Part shown: positions 43,563 through 52,724 of the stretch, piece by piece
Numbering within the stretch: the first letter of the stretch is position 1
How the letters are laid out: each line of letters opens with the position of its first letter
From: Rugosimonospora africana
GTDB lineage: Bacteria; Actinomycetota; Actinomycetes; Mycobacteriales; Micromonosporaceae
Direction: 5' to 3'
Assembly: GCF_016862975.1 (NCBI RefSeq)
Contig: NZ_BONZ01000036.1
Coordinates: 1 to 64,000 of the forward strand
Length of the DNA: 64,000 bases
Notes under the pieces: generated by a model
What the model was told of the DNA's origin: nothing
Seen by the model: the letters and a program-made list of their open reading frames with translations, nothing else
Database searches by the model: none
Translations under genes and position numbers: made by a program

Positions 43563-44180
43563 TCAGGAGGACGGAGCCGGAGCCGTCTGATCCGACTGAC
43601 CCGTCGAGACGACGCCGTCGGCGCTGGGCCCCCGCTGGCCGAGGATGAAGTACGGGTTGCCGGCGCACGTGCCGTGCGGACAGGAGCTGTCGAAGATCAC
43701 CGCAGTCCAGGTGCCCGTCGCCTGCTCCTTCGACAGGTCCCAGACGACCGACCAGCGCCCGTCGGCCCGGGTCCGCGCCATCGGGGACACCAGCCAGGGC
43801 AGCGACTCGTCGCCGGCCCCGTTGACGATGCCGGGCGACGCGCCGCCCGGTGACCGCGCGACCACGAACACCCAGGCGTTGTCGGGCAGGTTGCTGGTGA
43901 CACCGGTGAAGGTGAACTCCAGACCGCCCGAGGGAGTTGGCTTGACGCCGACCGAGGTGATGGAGATGGTGGGCGTCCCGCTGCCGCCGGGACCGTTCGC
44001 GCCGTGCGGGAACCACCAGGCGGCCAGTCCGATCAGCGTCGCGATGACCGCCGCGACGCCGCCGATCCCGGCCCACCACGGCGCCGAGTGCCACTTGGGC
44101 CGGGGTGGTGGCTGCGGGGCCGGCGCGAACGGCACCTCGGGGTGGCCGACGGAGTCGGTCTCGGACGGAGTCTGACTCAC
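43563..44180 (-). CDS. Single-pass membrane protein with extracytoplasmic beta domain
   Basis: About 205 residues, family not recognised. A proline-rich cytoplasmic N-terminus (PFAPAPQPPPRPKWHS) is followed by one transmembrane helix (GIGGVAAVIATLIGLAAWWF) and an extracytoplasmic domain of about 130 residues with alternating hydrophobic positions, one cysteine pair (SSCPHGTC) and a disordered tail. The start is GTG 44180; GTG 44210 is in frame. The topology resembles actinobacterial DUF4352-like or Ig-like surface proteins. No partner genes are evident. Confidence 0.65.
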   Translation of the reverse strand: MSQTPSETDSVGHPEVPFAPAPQPPPRPKWHSAPWWAGIGGVAAVIATLIGLAAWWFPHGANGPGGSGTPTISITSVGVKPTPSGGLEFTFTGVTSNLPDNAWVFVVARSPGGASPGIVNGAGDESLPWLVSPMARTRADGRWSVVWDLSKEQATGTWTAVIFDSSCPHGTCAGNPYFILGQRGPSADGVVSTGQSDQTAPAPSS

Positions 44181-44284
44181 CACACCTGCCTCGTCGTCGA
44201 CTGTCCGCACCAGCGTGACCGACGGGGAAGATCGATCGCCTCAGCTTTTCGGGCCGGATGCCGGGCCCGGGCGCCGGTGGGGGA

Positions 44285-44773
44285 TCAGAACCAGTTCGCT
44301 ATCGCGCGGTTGAACTGTCCCAGAAGGCGGCCGAAGGTGACGATGTCCTCGGTCGTCCAGGACTGGAGGATGTCGCGATACTCGTCCTGCGCCTGGGCGC
44401 GGAACGCCTCGAACGCCTTCTTGGCGGCGTCGCTCGAGACGAACAACGTCGCGCGCCCGTCCTCCGGGTCGGGCAGTGCCTCCACCAGGCCGATGTCGCG
44501 CAGGATGGCGGTCTGCCGGCTGACGATGGCCTTGTCGAGGCCGAGCGTGCTCGCGATCGCGGCGCCCCGCATCGGCTCCTCGTCGAGGATGAGCCGGAGG
44601 ACGGCGAAGCCCAGCGGCGTCAGCGCGGGGTGGATGTCCCGGTGCAGGCCCCGGGCCCGGGATCGCGCCTTGCGGTACAGGTCGCTGACGCCACGCTCCA
44701 CGTCGCGGGCGGCGACGACCCGCTCCGGGTCGTCTGCCGGGCCGGTTGAGGACTCTCCGGACGCTCCTGACAT
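44285..44773 (-). CDS. MarR-family regulator
   Basis: A 162-residue winged-helix regulator. The recognition region PMRGAAIASTLGLDKAIVSR and the wing LVEALPDPEDGRATLFVSS match the MarR family. It starts at ATG 44773; CTACAGTAG at 44776-44784 right upstream is a small palindrome that could serve autoregulation. No obvious target enzyme or pump adjoins it. Confidence 0.9.
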   Translation of the reverse strand: MSGASGESSTGPADDPERVVAARDVERGVSDLYRKARSRARGLHRDIHPALTPLGFAVLRLILDEEPMRGAAIASTLGLDKAIVSRQTAILRDIGLVEALPDPEDGRATLFVSSDAAKKAFEAFRAQAQDEYRDILQSWTTEDIVTFGRLLGQFNRAIANWF

Positions 44774-44859
44774 GTCGCTACTGTAGTGGCCGCCGTGCAC
44801 CGGCCCGCGTCGCAGCACGGGTACCGGGGGTCGCCCGATGAGGGTCGCGGTTCGCGGCC

Positions 44860-45444
44860 TCACCGGGTGGTGGGGCGGGCGCGGACGTGCAGGCGTTCGC
44901 CCTGCGGCCCGAACAGCGACAGGACCTCGGCCGGGCCCGGGCCGGGGTTGGCGATGCAGTGCGGGACATGCGTGTCGAACTCGGCGACCTCTCCCGGGGA
45001 CAGGATGAGGTCGTTGTCGCCCAGCAGCAGCCGCAGCCGGCCGGACAGGACATACAGCCACTCGTACCCCTCGTGGCTCTGCTGGTGGTGCCGGCCGCTG
45101 GGGGTGCCGGGCGGGAGGATCTGCTTGAACGCCTGCAGGCCGCCGGGCCGGCGGGTCAGTGGCAGGAACGTCACGCCGTGCCGGACGATCGGCTGTGCCC
45201 GGACCCGCGGGTCCCCGGTGGCCGGCGCGCCGACCAGCTCGTCGAGGGGCACCTGGTGCGCCCGGGCCAGCGGCAGCAGCAACTCCAGGGTGGGCTTGCG
45301 ACCGCCGGACTCCAGCCGCGACAGGGTGCTGACCGAGATGCCGGTCGCGTCGGAGAGCTGGGTCAGCGTGGTGCCCCGCTGCTTGCGCAGGGCGCGCAGG
45401 CGCGGGCCCACCGATTCCAGGACGGCCGCCTCATCGTTTGCCAT
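44860..45444 (-). CDS. XRE-family regulator with cupin domain
   Basis: A 194-residue regulator. The N-terminal helix-turn-helix reads LRALRKQRGTTLTQLSDATG, then SVSTLSRLESGGRKPTLELL. The C-terminal cupin (about 110-190) contains HHQQSHEGYEWLYVLSGRLR, then LSPGEVAEFDTHVPH, so it probably binds a small ligand or metal. ATG 45444 is used because the first helix follows directly. It is divergent from the thioredoxin-reductase/methyltransferase fusion, 166 bp away, and likely controls it. Confidence 0.9.
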   Translation of the reverse strand: MANDEAAVLESVGPRLRALRKQRGTTLTQLSDATGISVSTLSRLESGGRKPTLELLLPLARAHQVPLDELVGAPATGDPRVRAQPIVRHGVTFLPLTRRPGGLQAFKQILPPGTPSGRHHQQSHEGYEWLYVLSGRLRLLLGDNDLILSPGEVAEFDTHVPHCIANPGPGPAEVLSLFGPQGERLHVRARPTTR

Positions 45445-45610
45445 TCCAGCAACAATACTTGTCACTTCGGCCATCCGCACCGGATCGTTGGCGTGACCGG
45501 CGACATCCGCCGTCTCGCGTCAACCCGGCATCGGCGGCGCGGACGGCCGCATCACCGGTGCGGCCGGCGGGCGTCGCCGGTGTGACCGGCAACGGGAAGG
45601 GATTCGAGGG

Positions 45611-47227
45611 GTGGACGAGAGATACGACGTGGTGGTGGTCGGCGGGGGAGCGGCCGGCCTGGCCGGAGCGCTGGCCCTGACCAGAGCGCGGCGCTCGGTC
45701 CTGGTGGTGGACGACGGGCGGCAACGCAACCGGCCCGCCGGGCACGTGCACAACTACCTGGGCCGGGAGGGCACGCCACCGGCCGACCTGGTGGCGACCG
45801 GACGCGAGGAGGTCGGCCGGTACGGCGGTGAGTTGCTCACCGGCCGGGTCGAGGGCGCGGTACCGGACGGCGGCGGTTTCCTGGTGACGACCGACGGCGG
45901 GCGGACCGTACGGGCGCGGCGGCTGCTGGTGACGACCGGGCTCGTCGACGAGTTGCCGGACGTGCCGGGGCTGGCCGACCGGTGGGGGCGCGACGTGCTG
46001 CACTGCCCGTACTGCCACGGGTGGGAGGTGCGCGACCGGCGCATCGGAGTGCTGGCCCGCGGGCCGCTGTCGGTGGAGCAGGCGAACCTGTGGCGGCACT
46101 GGAGCGAGGACACGACGCTGCTGCTGCACGACACTCCAGCGCTGGAACCCGCCGAGGCCCAGCGGATGGCGGCGCGGGGCATCGCTGTGGTGGAGGGCGC
46201 GGTCGTCGGGCTGGAGGTGAGCGGGGACGCGCTGACTGGGGTACGGCTGGACTCGGGCGAGGTCGTCGCCCTCGACGCGCTGGTTGTCGAGGCGGGACTG
46301 ACCGCCCGGTCCGCGCTGCTGGAGTCGCTCGGGCTGGCGCCGGTCGACGTGGAGGTGGCCGGGCAGGTGATCGGCAGGCAGGTACCGGCCGACCCGACCG
46401 GGGCGACCGCGGTTCCCGGCGTCTGGGTGGCCGGCAACGTCGCCAACGTCCGGGCTCAGGTGATCATGGCGGCCGCGGCCGGGCTGACCGCCGGTGCGGC
46501 CATCAACGCCGACCTGATCGCGGAGGAGACCCGGGACAGTGTGGCGGCGTACCGGGAGCGGGTACGCGAGGTGTTCCAGGCGGACGCCTGGGAGCAGCGG
46601 TACAGCGAACGACCGGCAGTGTGGAGCGGCAACCCGAACCCGCAACTCGTCGCCGAGGCGGCCGGCCTGGCTCCGGGGCGCGCCCTGGACGTCGGCTGCG
46701 GCGAGGGGGCCGACGCGGTCTGGCTCGCCGAGCACGGCTGGCAGGTCACCGCGCTGGACATCTCGACCGTCGCGCTCAAGCGTGCCGCGGCCCACGCCGC
46801 CGCGGCCGGACCGCGGGTCGCCGACCGCATCGAGTGGACGCACGCCGACCTGTTCGAGGCGCCCCTGGACGAGGGGGCGTACGACCTGGTGTCGTCGCAG
46901 TTCATGCACCCGCCGGGCGAGGCGCGCGAGACGTTGTTCGGCCGCCTGGCCGCGGCGGTCGCTCCCGGCGGCACCCTGCTGATCGTCGGGCACCACCCGC
47001 ACGACCTGCGGACGTCGGCGCACCGGATGCACTTCCCGGACCTGATGTTCACCGCGGGGCAGGTCGCGGCGGCGCTCGACCCGGCGGCGTGGGACGTGGT
47101 GACCTCGGAGTCGCGGCCGCGCGCCACGACCGACCCCGAGGGGCGTGAGACCACCATCTACGACGCGGTACTCGTCGCCCGTCGCCGGGTGGGGTCACGC
47201 GCCGCCGAGGTGGACCCGGTGAGTTGA
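45611..47227 (+). CDS. Thioredoxin-reductase-like / SAM-methyltransferase fusion protein
   Basis: A 538-residue two-domain enzyme. Residues 1-310 form a class II pyridine nucleotide-disulfide oxidoreductase: FAD loop VVVVGGGAAGLAGALALT, the redox pair CPYC in VLHCPYCHGWEVRD, and the closing GVWVAGNVANVRAQVIMAAA. The C-terminal ~200 residues are a class I methyltransferase with motif I ALDVGCGEGADAVWLAEHG and EWTHADLFEAPLDEGAYDLV. Each domain looks complete. Such fusions occur in actinobacteria, but substrate and function are not established; thiol redox chemistry coupled to methyl transfer is an inference. Divergent XRE-cupin regulator. Confidence 0.9.
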   Translation: MDERYDVVVVGGGAAGLAGALALTRARRSVLVVDDGRQRNRPAGHVHNYLGREGTPPADLVATGREEVGRYGGELLTGRVEGAVPDGGGFLVTTDGGRTVRARRLLVTTGLVDELPDVPGLADRWGRDVLHCPYCHGWEVRDRRIGVLARGPLSVEQANLWRHWSEDTTLLLHDTPALEPAEAQRMAARGIAVVEGAVVGLEVSGDALTGVRLDSGEVVALDALVVEAGLTARSALLESLGLAPVDVEVAGQVIGRQVPADPTGATAVPGVWVAGNVANVRAQVIMAAAAGLTAGAAINADLIAEETRDSVAAYRERVREVFQADAWEQRYSERPAVWSGNPNPQLVAEAAGLAPGRALDVGCGEGADAVWLAEHGWQVTALDISTVALKRAAAHAAAAGPRVADRIEWTHADLFEAPLDEGAYDLVSSQFMHPPGEARETLFGRLAAAVAPGGTLLIVGHHPHDLRTSAHRMHFPDLMFTAGQVAAALDPAAWDVVTSESRPRATTDPEGRETTIYDAVLVARRRVGSRAAEVDPVS

Positions 47228-47322
47228 ACGGTCCCGGTGTCCGGGTGCGCGAGCACCCGGACACCGCGGCCTCGGCGCGCTCCGGGTCAGGCCCCGGCTC
47301 CGGGCTCCGGCCGGGCCCCGGC

Positions 47323-47646
47323 TCAGGCCCGGATGGTCATCCGGGACACCAGCGCCCCGTCCACCTCGAAGGTGAAGTGGCTCGGCCCGTTGAAGCCGTC
47401 GCCGCCGACCTGGGCGGTGGCCGTGTACTCGGCGCCACTGCCGGTCACGCCGGTGATCTCGAGCGACACCCGTACCCCGATGAACTCGCGGTCGCTCCAG
47501 CCCCGGATCGCCGACCGGCCGCGGAACTCGCGGCCCCAGTCGTCGACCGTGCCGTGCTCGGTGAAGCCGTCGAGGAACCCCTCGGTGTCGCCCCGGTTGG
47601 CTGCGTCGATGAGTGCCTGTACCGGTGTGGGCAGTGCGGCGATCAT
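47323..47646 (-). CDS. SnoaL/NTF2-like small protein
   Basis: A 107-residue cone-shaped NTF2-fold protein: LPTPVQALIDAANRGDTEGF at the N-terminus, DDWGREFRGRSAIRGW (the conserved G-x-x-A-I segment) and a C-terminal sheet HFTFEVDGALVSRMTIRA. These proteins act as cyclases, isomerases or ligand-binding proteins; nothing here says which. It is 52 bp behind a NUDIX gene in the same direction. Confidence 0.85.
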   Translation of the reverse strand: MIAALPTPVQALIDAANRGDTEGFLDGFTEHGTVDDWGREFRGRSAIRGWSDREFIGVRVSLEITGVTGSGAEYTATAQVGGDGFNGPSHFTFEVDGALVSRMTIRA

Positions 47647-47698
47647 GGTCTGTACAGTACGGGGGCCGCGACCCGGGCGGGTCAGGATGCCCCCGAGG

Positions 47699-48118
47699 TC
47701 AGGATGCCCCGAGGTGCAGCGGCAGCACCACCGCGGCGGACAACGCGAGGTCGCGGTCGAACACCTGATCGCGGGGAACGAACACCATCGCCTTGCCCTC
47801 GCCGAGTACCACGTCCTCCTGCCGGGCGTCGGTGGTGCCGCGGAAGGCGTGGATCGTGACCCGGTGCGGGAAACCCGGCTCGGACGGGCGGGCACCGCTC
47901 CACAGCGGGTGCAGCTGGCCGGCGGTCAGGCCGGTCTCCTCCAGCAGTTCGCGGCGGGCCGCCTGCTCGGGTGTCTCGCCCGGCTCGACCTGACCGCCGG
48001 GAAGGCTCCAGCGGTTGGGCGAGGTGGGCGCGTACTCGTCGCGCAGTTGCATGAGTATCGCGCCCGAAGCGTCCTCAAGCAGGACGATTGCGACTTCGTA
48101 GCTGGCCACCCGCGCCAT
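47699..48118 (-). CDS. NUDIX hydrolase
   Basis: A 139-residue NUDIX protein. The catalytic box is complete: GGQVEPGETPEQAARRELLE followed by ETGL. The N-terminus ASYEVAIVLLEDASGAILMQ and NRWSLP precede it, as in MutT-like enzymes. Substrate unknown. ATG 48118 is used. It may form a short operon with the NTF2-like gene downstream. Confidence 0.9.
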   Translation of the reverse strand: MARVASYEVAIVLLEDASGAILMQLRDEYAPTSPNRWSLPGGQVEPGETPEQAARRELLEETGLTAGQLHPLWSGARPSEPGFPHRVTIHAFRGTTDARQEDVVLGEGKAMVFVPRDQVFDRDLALSAAVVLPLHLGAS

Positions 48119-48242
48119 CCTTCCACGCCGTACCTGTGATCCGGGGTGGGCCGGGTGTCGGGACCCCGTCAGCCATTAGGCCGCCTTCCAAGCAGAGGAA
48201 TATTCGCTTAGGGTAGTCAGCTATGCGCGCGGGGTTGACGCG

Positions 48243-49082
48243 GTGAGGGTCCAGTTGATGGCCGCCGGTGCACTTGCCGCGTGCGTGGCCGGCACCTGCG
48301 TGCTCCTGTCCGGGGCCGCCCAGGCGGCGGAGCCGTCGGTCGACTTCACCGGCGGATGCGGCCTGCTGGGCATCGGCGCCACGTCCCAACCGGAAACTCC
48401 GAACCTGAGTATGACCGCCGGATCGCGACTCCGGGTGGTCAATCACCTCGGGGCGAACGCGACCCTGGTGGTGAACGGCCGCCGGATGCGCACCGTCCGT
48501 CCGGAGCACAGCTTCCGGTTGACGCTGGCGGCGGAGGAGACCACGACGGTACAGCTGAGCCCGGCCTGTCCCGCGCCGCTCGTCTCGGTGGCCGCCGCGC
48601 TGACCGTCGCCGTCACCGCCGTCGAGGCGCCGGGTACCGGCAGCCCGTCGACCGCCCCGCCGAGCGCCCCGCCAGAGCATTCACCGACGCGTACCCCCAC
48701 CGTGCCACCGTCGCGACCACCGCAGCCCCAGCCGGCGCCGGTGACCGCCACCCCCCGTGCTCCGGCCCACACCTCCGGTCCGGCGCCCGGGCCGTCCCGG
48801 CCGGCCCGGCGGCCGCACAGCCGGACGAGTGTGGCCGGGACCGTCGCGGCCGCCGTCCCACCGACGGCGTACGTCGGCGACGCCGTGCCGGCAAGCCCGT
48901 CCGGGCCGCCGCCTCTGGCGAATCAGCCGTACATCGGGCCGGTGGCCCCGCTGGGCGCGGACCGGGCGGCCCGGTACAGCCTGGCGCTGATCGCGACCGT
49001 CCTCATCCTGGGCACCGGCCTGGCCGCGCTGCGGTTGCTGCGCAGCCAGCGGCACGTGGGAGCGCACCGCAGAGCCTCGTGA
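48243..49082 (+). CDS. Secreted, membrane-anchored proline-rich protein
   Basis: A 279-residue protein, family not recognised. A signal peptide (to SGAAQAAEP, residue 30) is followed by a beta-rich domain of about 90 residues with two cysteines (GGCGLLG and SPACPAP). Next comes a long Pro/Ser/Thr-rich stalk (about 125-220), one C-terminal transmembrane helix (YSLALIATVLILGTGLAALR) and a basic tail, the layout of a wall-spanning surface anchor. The cupredoxin-like domain hint (RLRVVNHLGANATLVVNGRR) is weak. GTG 48243 is the best start found. Confidence 0.7.
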   Translation: MRVQLMAAGALAACVAGTCVLLSGAAQAAEPSVDFTGGCGLLGIGATSQPETPNLSMTAGSRLRVVNHLGANATLVVNGRRMRTVRPEHSFRLTLAAEETTTVQLSPACPAPLVSVAAALTVAVTAVEAPGTGSPSTAPPSAPPEHSPTRTPTVPPSRPPQPQPAPVTATPRAPAHTSGPAPGPSRPARRPHSRTSVAGTVAAAVPPTAYVGDAVPASPSGPPPLANQPYIGPVAPLGADRAARYSLALIATVLILGTGLAALRLLRSQRHVGAHRRAS

Positions 49083-49183
49083 GCACGTTTGCCACCAGCG
49101 GACCCGGGTAGGGCAGCGGTCTCTACGCCGTGGCCGGGCACCGTCTCTATGCCGTGGCCGGGTGAACGGAGGGCGGTGGCCGG

Positions 49184-49591
49184 TTGGCCGGGGACGATCT
49201 CATCGACGCGTTCTTCAACGAACTGAGCCAGCGTGGCCACGACCCGTTGCTGGACAGGCTGTCCACGACGGGGCGCGTCGAGATCTGCGACGGGGACCAT
49301 ACCCGGCAGTGGGTCGTGACGGTCAGGGACGGGTGCGCCTCGTTGACTGCGGACGAGCCGAACATCGGCTGGGTGCTGCGTGCCGAGCGGACCGCCTTCA
49401 ACCAGCTCGTCAGCGGCGAGGTGAGCGCGCTCGAATCGCTGATGCGAGGGTCGATCAGCTTCACGCTGATCGATGAGAGTCAACGGTTCAGCCTGCTCTC
49501 CCGGCTGTTCGCCGGATCGCCGGAGACGCGCATCCGGCGGGGTCCGCTGGTCCACACGACAGACGTGCCAAGCTCCGGGGAGCCGGCATGA
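49184..49591 (+). CDS. SCP2-like sterol-transfer-domain protein
   Basis: A 135-residue protein resembling a single SCP2 domain: VVTVRDGCASLTADEPNIGW, then LRAERTAFNQLVSGEVSALE and LMRGSISF are the usual lipid-binding-fold landmarks. The start is TTG 49184 with GGAGGG about ten bases upstream, since an upstream GTG is followed at once by a stop. Its stop overlaps the ATG of the debranching-like gene (ATGA), so the two are translationally coupled. A 24-bp tandem duplication lies just upstream (about 49119-49163). Confidence 0.75.
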   Translation: MAGDDLIDAFFNELSQRGHDPLLDRLSTTGRVEICDGDHTRQWVVTVRDGCASLTADEPNIGWVLRAERTAFNQLVSGEVSALESLMRGSISFTLIDESQRFSLLSRLFAGSPETRIRRGPLVHTTDVPSSGEPA

Positions 49592-51696
49592 CCCAGGCGA
49601 TCGGGCCGGTGACGATTCTCGACGGAAGCGTCTTCGTGGTCAGCGACACGGCCGGAGACATCCAAGCCTCACCGACGGAGCCGGCCGGCCTGTTCGGCTA
49701 CGACACCCGGTTCCTCTCCACCTGGGTACTGAAGGTCAACGGACAGAAGCTGCACGCGCTGTCGGTCGACGACGTCCAGTACTTCGAGGCGCGGTTCTTT
49801 CTGGTACCCGGGGACGAGGCCGTGTACGTCGACAGCACGCTATCGGTGGTCCGCCACCGCAGCATGCGGCACGGCTTCGACGAACAGCTGATCGTGCTCA
49901 ACCACGGCGACGAACCGGCGCAACTGACATTCCGCGTCGACGCCGGCAGCGACTTCGCGGACATCTTCGAGGTGAAGGACGCGCTGGGCAAGAAGGGCAC
50001 GCACTACGTGCGGGTGGAGGACGACCGGCTCGTCTTCGGGTACCAGCGCGAGACCTTCCACCGCGCGACGACGGTGACCGCGGACGTGCCGGCCGAGTAC
50101 GACAGCCGGGGCCTGACGTTCATGGCGCGGGTCGAGGCGCACAGCGAGTGGAGCACCCGCCTGGTCGTCGTGGCCGCCATCTACCTCCCCACCCGGGGCA
50201 ACGCGCTGCCCCGATGGCGCAAGGGTCACGAGGCTCTGGACCGCGACCTGGACACGTTGCTGAACAAGGCGCCGCTGCTCAAGTGCGACTGGCAGCCGCT
50301 GCGCGACATCTACCACCGCAGCATCGTGGATCTGGCCGCGTTGCGGTTCGCGCCGGAGGTCGCCAAGAAGCGGACCATGCCGGCGGCCGGCCTGCCGTGG
50401 TTCATGACGACGTTCGGCAGGGACAGCATCTTCACCAGCCTGCAGGCGTTGCCGTTCGACTCGGAGCTGGCGCAGACCACGCTGCACGTGCTCGCCGACT
50501 GGCAGGGTTTCCGCGTCGAGGACCGCCGTGAGGAGGAGCCCGGCCGGATCGCGCACGAGGTCCGCTATGGCGAGTCGACCGCGTTCCGGGACCGGCCGCA
50601 CGGGCCCTACTACGGTACGGCGGACGCGACACCGCTGTGGGTCGTGCTGCTCGACGAGTACGAGAGGTGGACCGGCGACTCCGCCCTGGTACGCGAACTC
50701 GAGTACGAGGCACGGGCGGCGCTGGAGTGGATCGACCGGTACGGCGACCTCACCGGTACCGGCTACATCTCGTACCGGCGGCGCAACGAGGTCAGCGGTC
50801 TGGAGAACCAGTGCTGGAAGGACTCCTGGGACGCCATCTCCTACCGGGACGGCCGCCTGCCCGGGTTCCCGCGGGCCACCTGCGAACTGCAGGGCTACGC
50901 GTACGACGCCAAGCTGCGCGGGGCACGGCTGGCACGCGAGATCTGGCACGACCCGGGCTACGCCGACCGGCTCGAACGCGAAGCGGCCGAACTCCGGGAG
51001 CGCTTCGAGCGCGACTTCTGGATCGCCGACCGGGAGTACTACGCGCTGGCGCTGGACGCCGACGGCAGCCAGGTCGACGCGCTGTCCTCCAACATCGGGC
51101 ACCTGCTGTGGAGCGGCATCATCGGCGAGCACCGGGCGCAGCGGGTCGTCGAGCACCTGATGGGGCCGAAGCTATTTTCCGGCTGGGGAATCCGCACGCT
51201 CGGCACGGACGAGTCGCGGTACAACCCGATCGGCTACCACGTCGGCACCGTGTGGCCGTACGACAACTCCATCATCGCCTGGGGCATGCGGCGGTACGGG
51301 TACAAGGCCGAGGCGGCACTGGTGGCCGCGCAGATCCTCGACGCGGCTCAGTTCTTCAACCACCGCCTGCCCGAGGCATTCGCCGGCTACGAGCGCAGCC
51401 TCACCAGATTTCCCGTCCAGTACCCCACCGCGTGCAGCCCGCAGGCGTGGTCGGCCGGGGCGCCGCTGCTCTTCCTGCGCACCATGCTCGGCCTCGACGT
51501 CTCCGGCGACAACCTCGTCGTCAGCCCCGCGCTGCCGGACGGCATCAACCACCTCGAGCTGCTCGACATCGCCGGCCGGTGGGGGACGGCCGACGCGTTC
51601 GCCGAGCGCCGCGACGACGGGGGATCGCGCGAGGCGTTGCGCCCCTCGCCGAGCAAGCCGCCGACCGGCCGGACGGCCGGTTCCGGCAGAGGCTGA
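49588..51696 (+). CDS. Glycogen-debranching-like amylo-alpha-1,6-glucosidase
   Basis: A 702-residue protein with an N-terminal GDE_N-bis beta-sandwich (about 1-210; starts with GPVTILDGSVFVVSD and LFGYDTRFLSTW) and an (alpha/alpha)6 GH15/GH63-like catalytic domain (about 250-650; GLPWFMTTFGRDSIFTSLQ, then ENQCWKDSWDAISYRDG, YHVGTVWPYDNSIIAWG). The acidic catalytic residues lie in these motifs. It would trim alpha-glucosidic branches in the cytoplasm; homologues are often found near trehalose or stress genes. It overlaps the SCP2-like gene by four bases. Confidence 0.85.
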   Translation: MTQAIGPVTILDGSVFVVSDTAGDIQASPTEPAGLFGYDTRFLSTWVLKVNGQKLHALSVDDVQYFEARFFLVPGDEAVYVDSTLSVVRHRSMRHGFDEQLIVLNHGDEPAQLTFRVDAGSDFADIFEVKDALGKKGTHYVRVEDDRLVFGYQRETFHRATTVTADVPAEYDSRGLTFMARVEAHSEWSTRLVVVAAIYLPTRGNALPRWRKGHEALDRDLDTLLNKAPLLKCDWQPLRDIYHRSIVDLAALRFAPEVAKKRTMPAAGLPWFMTTFGRDSIFTSLQALPFDSELAQTTLHVLADWQGFRVEDRREEEPGRIAHEVRYGESTAFRDRPHGPYYGTADATPLWVVLLDEYERWTGDSALVRELEYEARAALEWIDRYGDLTGTGYISYRRRNEVSGLENQCWKDSWDAISYRDGRLPGFPRATCELQGYAYDAKLRGARLAREIWHDPGYADRLEREAAELRERFERDFWIADREYYALALDADGSQVDALSSNIGHLLWSGIIGEHRAQRVVEHLMGPKLFSGWGIRTLGTDESRYNPIGYHVGTVWPYDNSIIAWGMRRYGYKAEAALVAAQILDAAQFFNHRLPEAFAGYERSLTRFPVQYPTACSPQAWSAGAPLLFLRTMLGLDVSGDNLVVSPALPDGINHLELLDIAGRWGTADAFAERRDDGGSREALRPSPSKPPTGRTAGSGRG

Positions 51697-51733
51697 CCGG
51701 CGGGCCGGGGCGGCGCTGTGCTCCAGACGCGGT

Positions 51734-51775
51734 GTGCCAGGCGCGATGTGCCAGGCGCGATGTGCCAGGCGCCGT
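51734..51775. repeat. 14-bp tandem repeat, three copies
   Basis: GTGCCAGGCGCGAT occurs at 51734-51747 and 51748-51761, with a slightly changed third copy at 51762-51775. It lies 38 bases after the debranching-like gene and has no coding role in view. Confidence 0.8.
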
Positions 51776-51958
51776 GCACCGGCGCCCGGCAGCGCGAAGC
51801 GTCCGCCGGTTACCGCACCGGCGTCAGCGCGAACATCGCCGCGATCGGCTTGACCGTGTCCGGGCGGCCCACGGCCGTACCCGCACCCGGCGTGAGCGGT
51901 TGTCGGCCGACCGCGGCGTGTGGGGGGTCCGCCCGGCTCTGCCCGGTACCCTGGCCCG

Positions 51959-52588
51959 GTGGCCGACCCGCACCCGCTCCTCACCACGTTGCTGCTGGCG
52001 GCCGACGGCCGCTTCCCGGCGGTCGACGGGCGGTGCACGATCCTGCCGCGGCTGGCCGGGGGGCTGGAGTGCGTGGTGGCGTTCACCGGTCACGCGTTCG
52101 TCGCCACCGCGCTGGCCGAGGACGCGGTGCGTGCGCGGAACCCGGACGGGTTCGGTGGCGCCATGGCGCCGGCTTTCCTGCAGTGGCTGGCCGGGGACGA
52201 CGGCTGGATGGACGCCCACGACGTCACCCTGGTGGCCCGCGGGCGGGGCGGCGGGGGCATACCGGAGCTGGTCGGCGCGGCGGACCATCCCCGGGTCCGG
52301 CACGCCGCGCGGGTGCGCCGGCAGGTGCGGGCCTACGGCGACCGGCGCGGCGTCGTCACCCTCGCCGAGGGCCTGGCCGGTCGCCGGGAGTTGGGCATCG
52401 AGGCGGTACCCGAGGGGCAGGGACGCGGCTGGGGCAGCAGCCTGCTCGCCGACGCCCTGGGCCTGGTGCCGGAGGGTGAGCCGGTGTTCGCGGCCGTCGC
52501 GCCGGGCAACGCCCGGTCCCTGCGCGCGTTCCTGTCGGGCGGATTCACGCCGCTGGGCAGCGAGGTCCTGCTCCGGCCGGTCCGCTGA
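51959..52588 (+). CDS. GNAT-like acetyltransferase
   Basis: A 209-residue protein. The C-terminal half holds the acetyl-CoA segment IEAVPEGQGRGWGSSLLADA and the later VAPGNARSLRAFLSGGF, as in GNAT enzymes. The N-terminal half (TTLLLAADGRFPAVDGRCTI) is not typical and may be a separate domain. GTG 51959 is used; upstream ATG 51920 is in frame. Substrate unknown. Confidence 0.7.
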   Translation: MADPHPLLTTLLLAADGRFPAVDGRCTILPRLAGGLECVVAFTGHAFVATALAEDAVRARNPDGFGGAMAPAFLQWLAGDDGWMDAHDVTLVARGRGGGGIPELVGAADHPRVRHAARVRRQVRAYGDRRGVVTLAEGLAGRRELGIEAVPEGQGRGWGSSLLADALGLVPEGEPVFAAVAPGNARSLRAFLSGGFTPLGSEVLLRPVR

Positions 52589-52724
52589 GCCGGTCCCCGC
52601 TGGACCGGTCTCGCGCCCGGCCCGGCCTGAGCCGGTTTCGTGTCGCGGACGGGGACCGTTTGCGGGGCGCGGCCGGGGACCGGTTGCGGGGCGGCCGGCG
52701 GGCCGGAGTACGCTAGCCGGGCAA

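Noticed and set aside
45431-47032. A 533-codon frame antisense to the reductase/methyltransferase fusion
   Set aside because: No recognisable motif, biased composition, and it runs opposite a gene with intact catalytic motifs.
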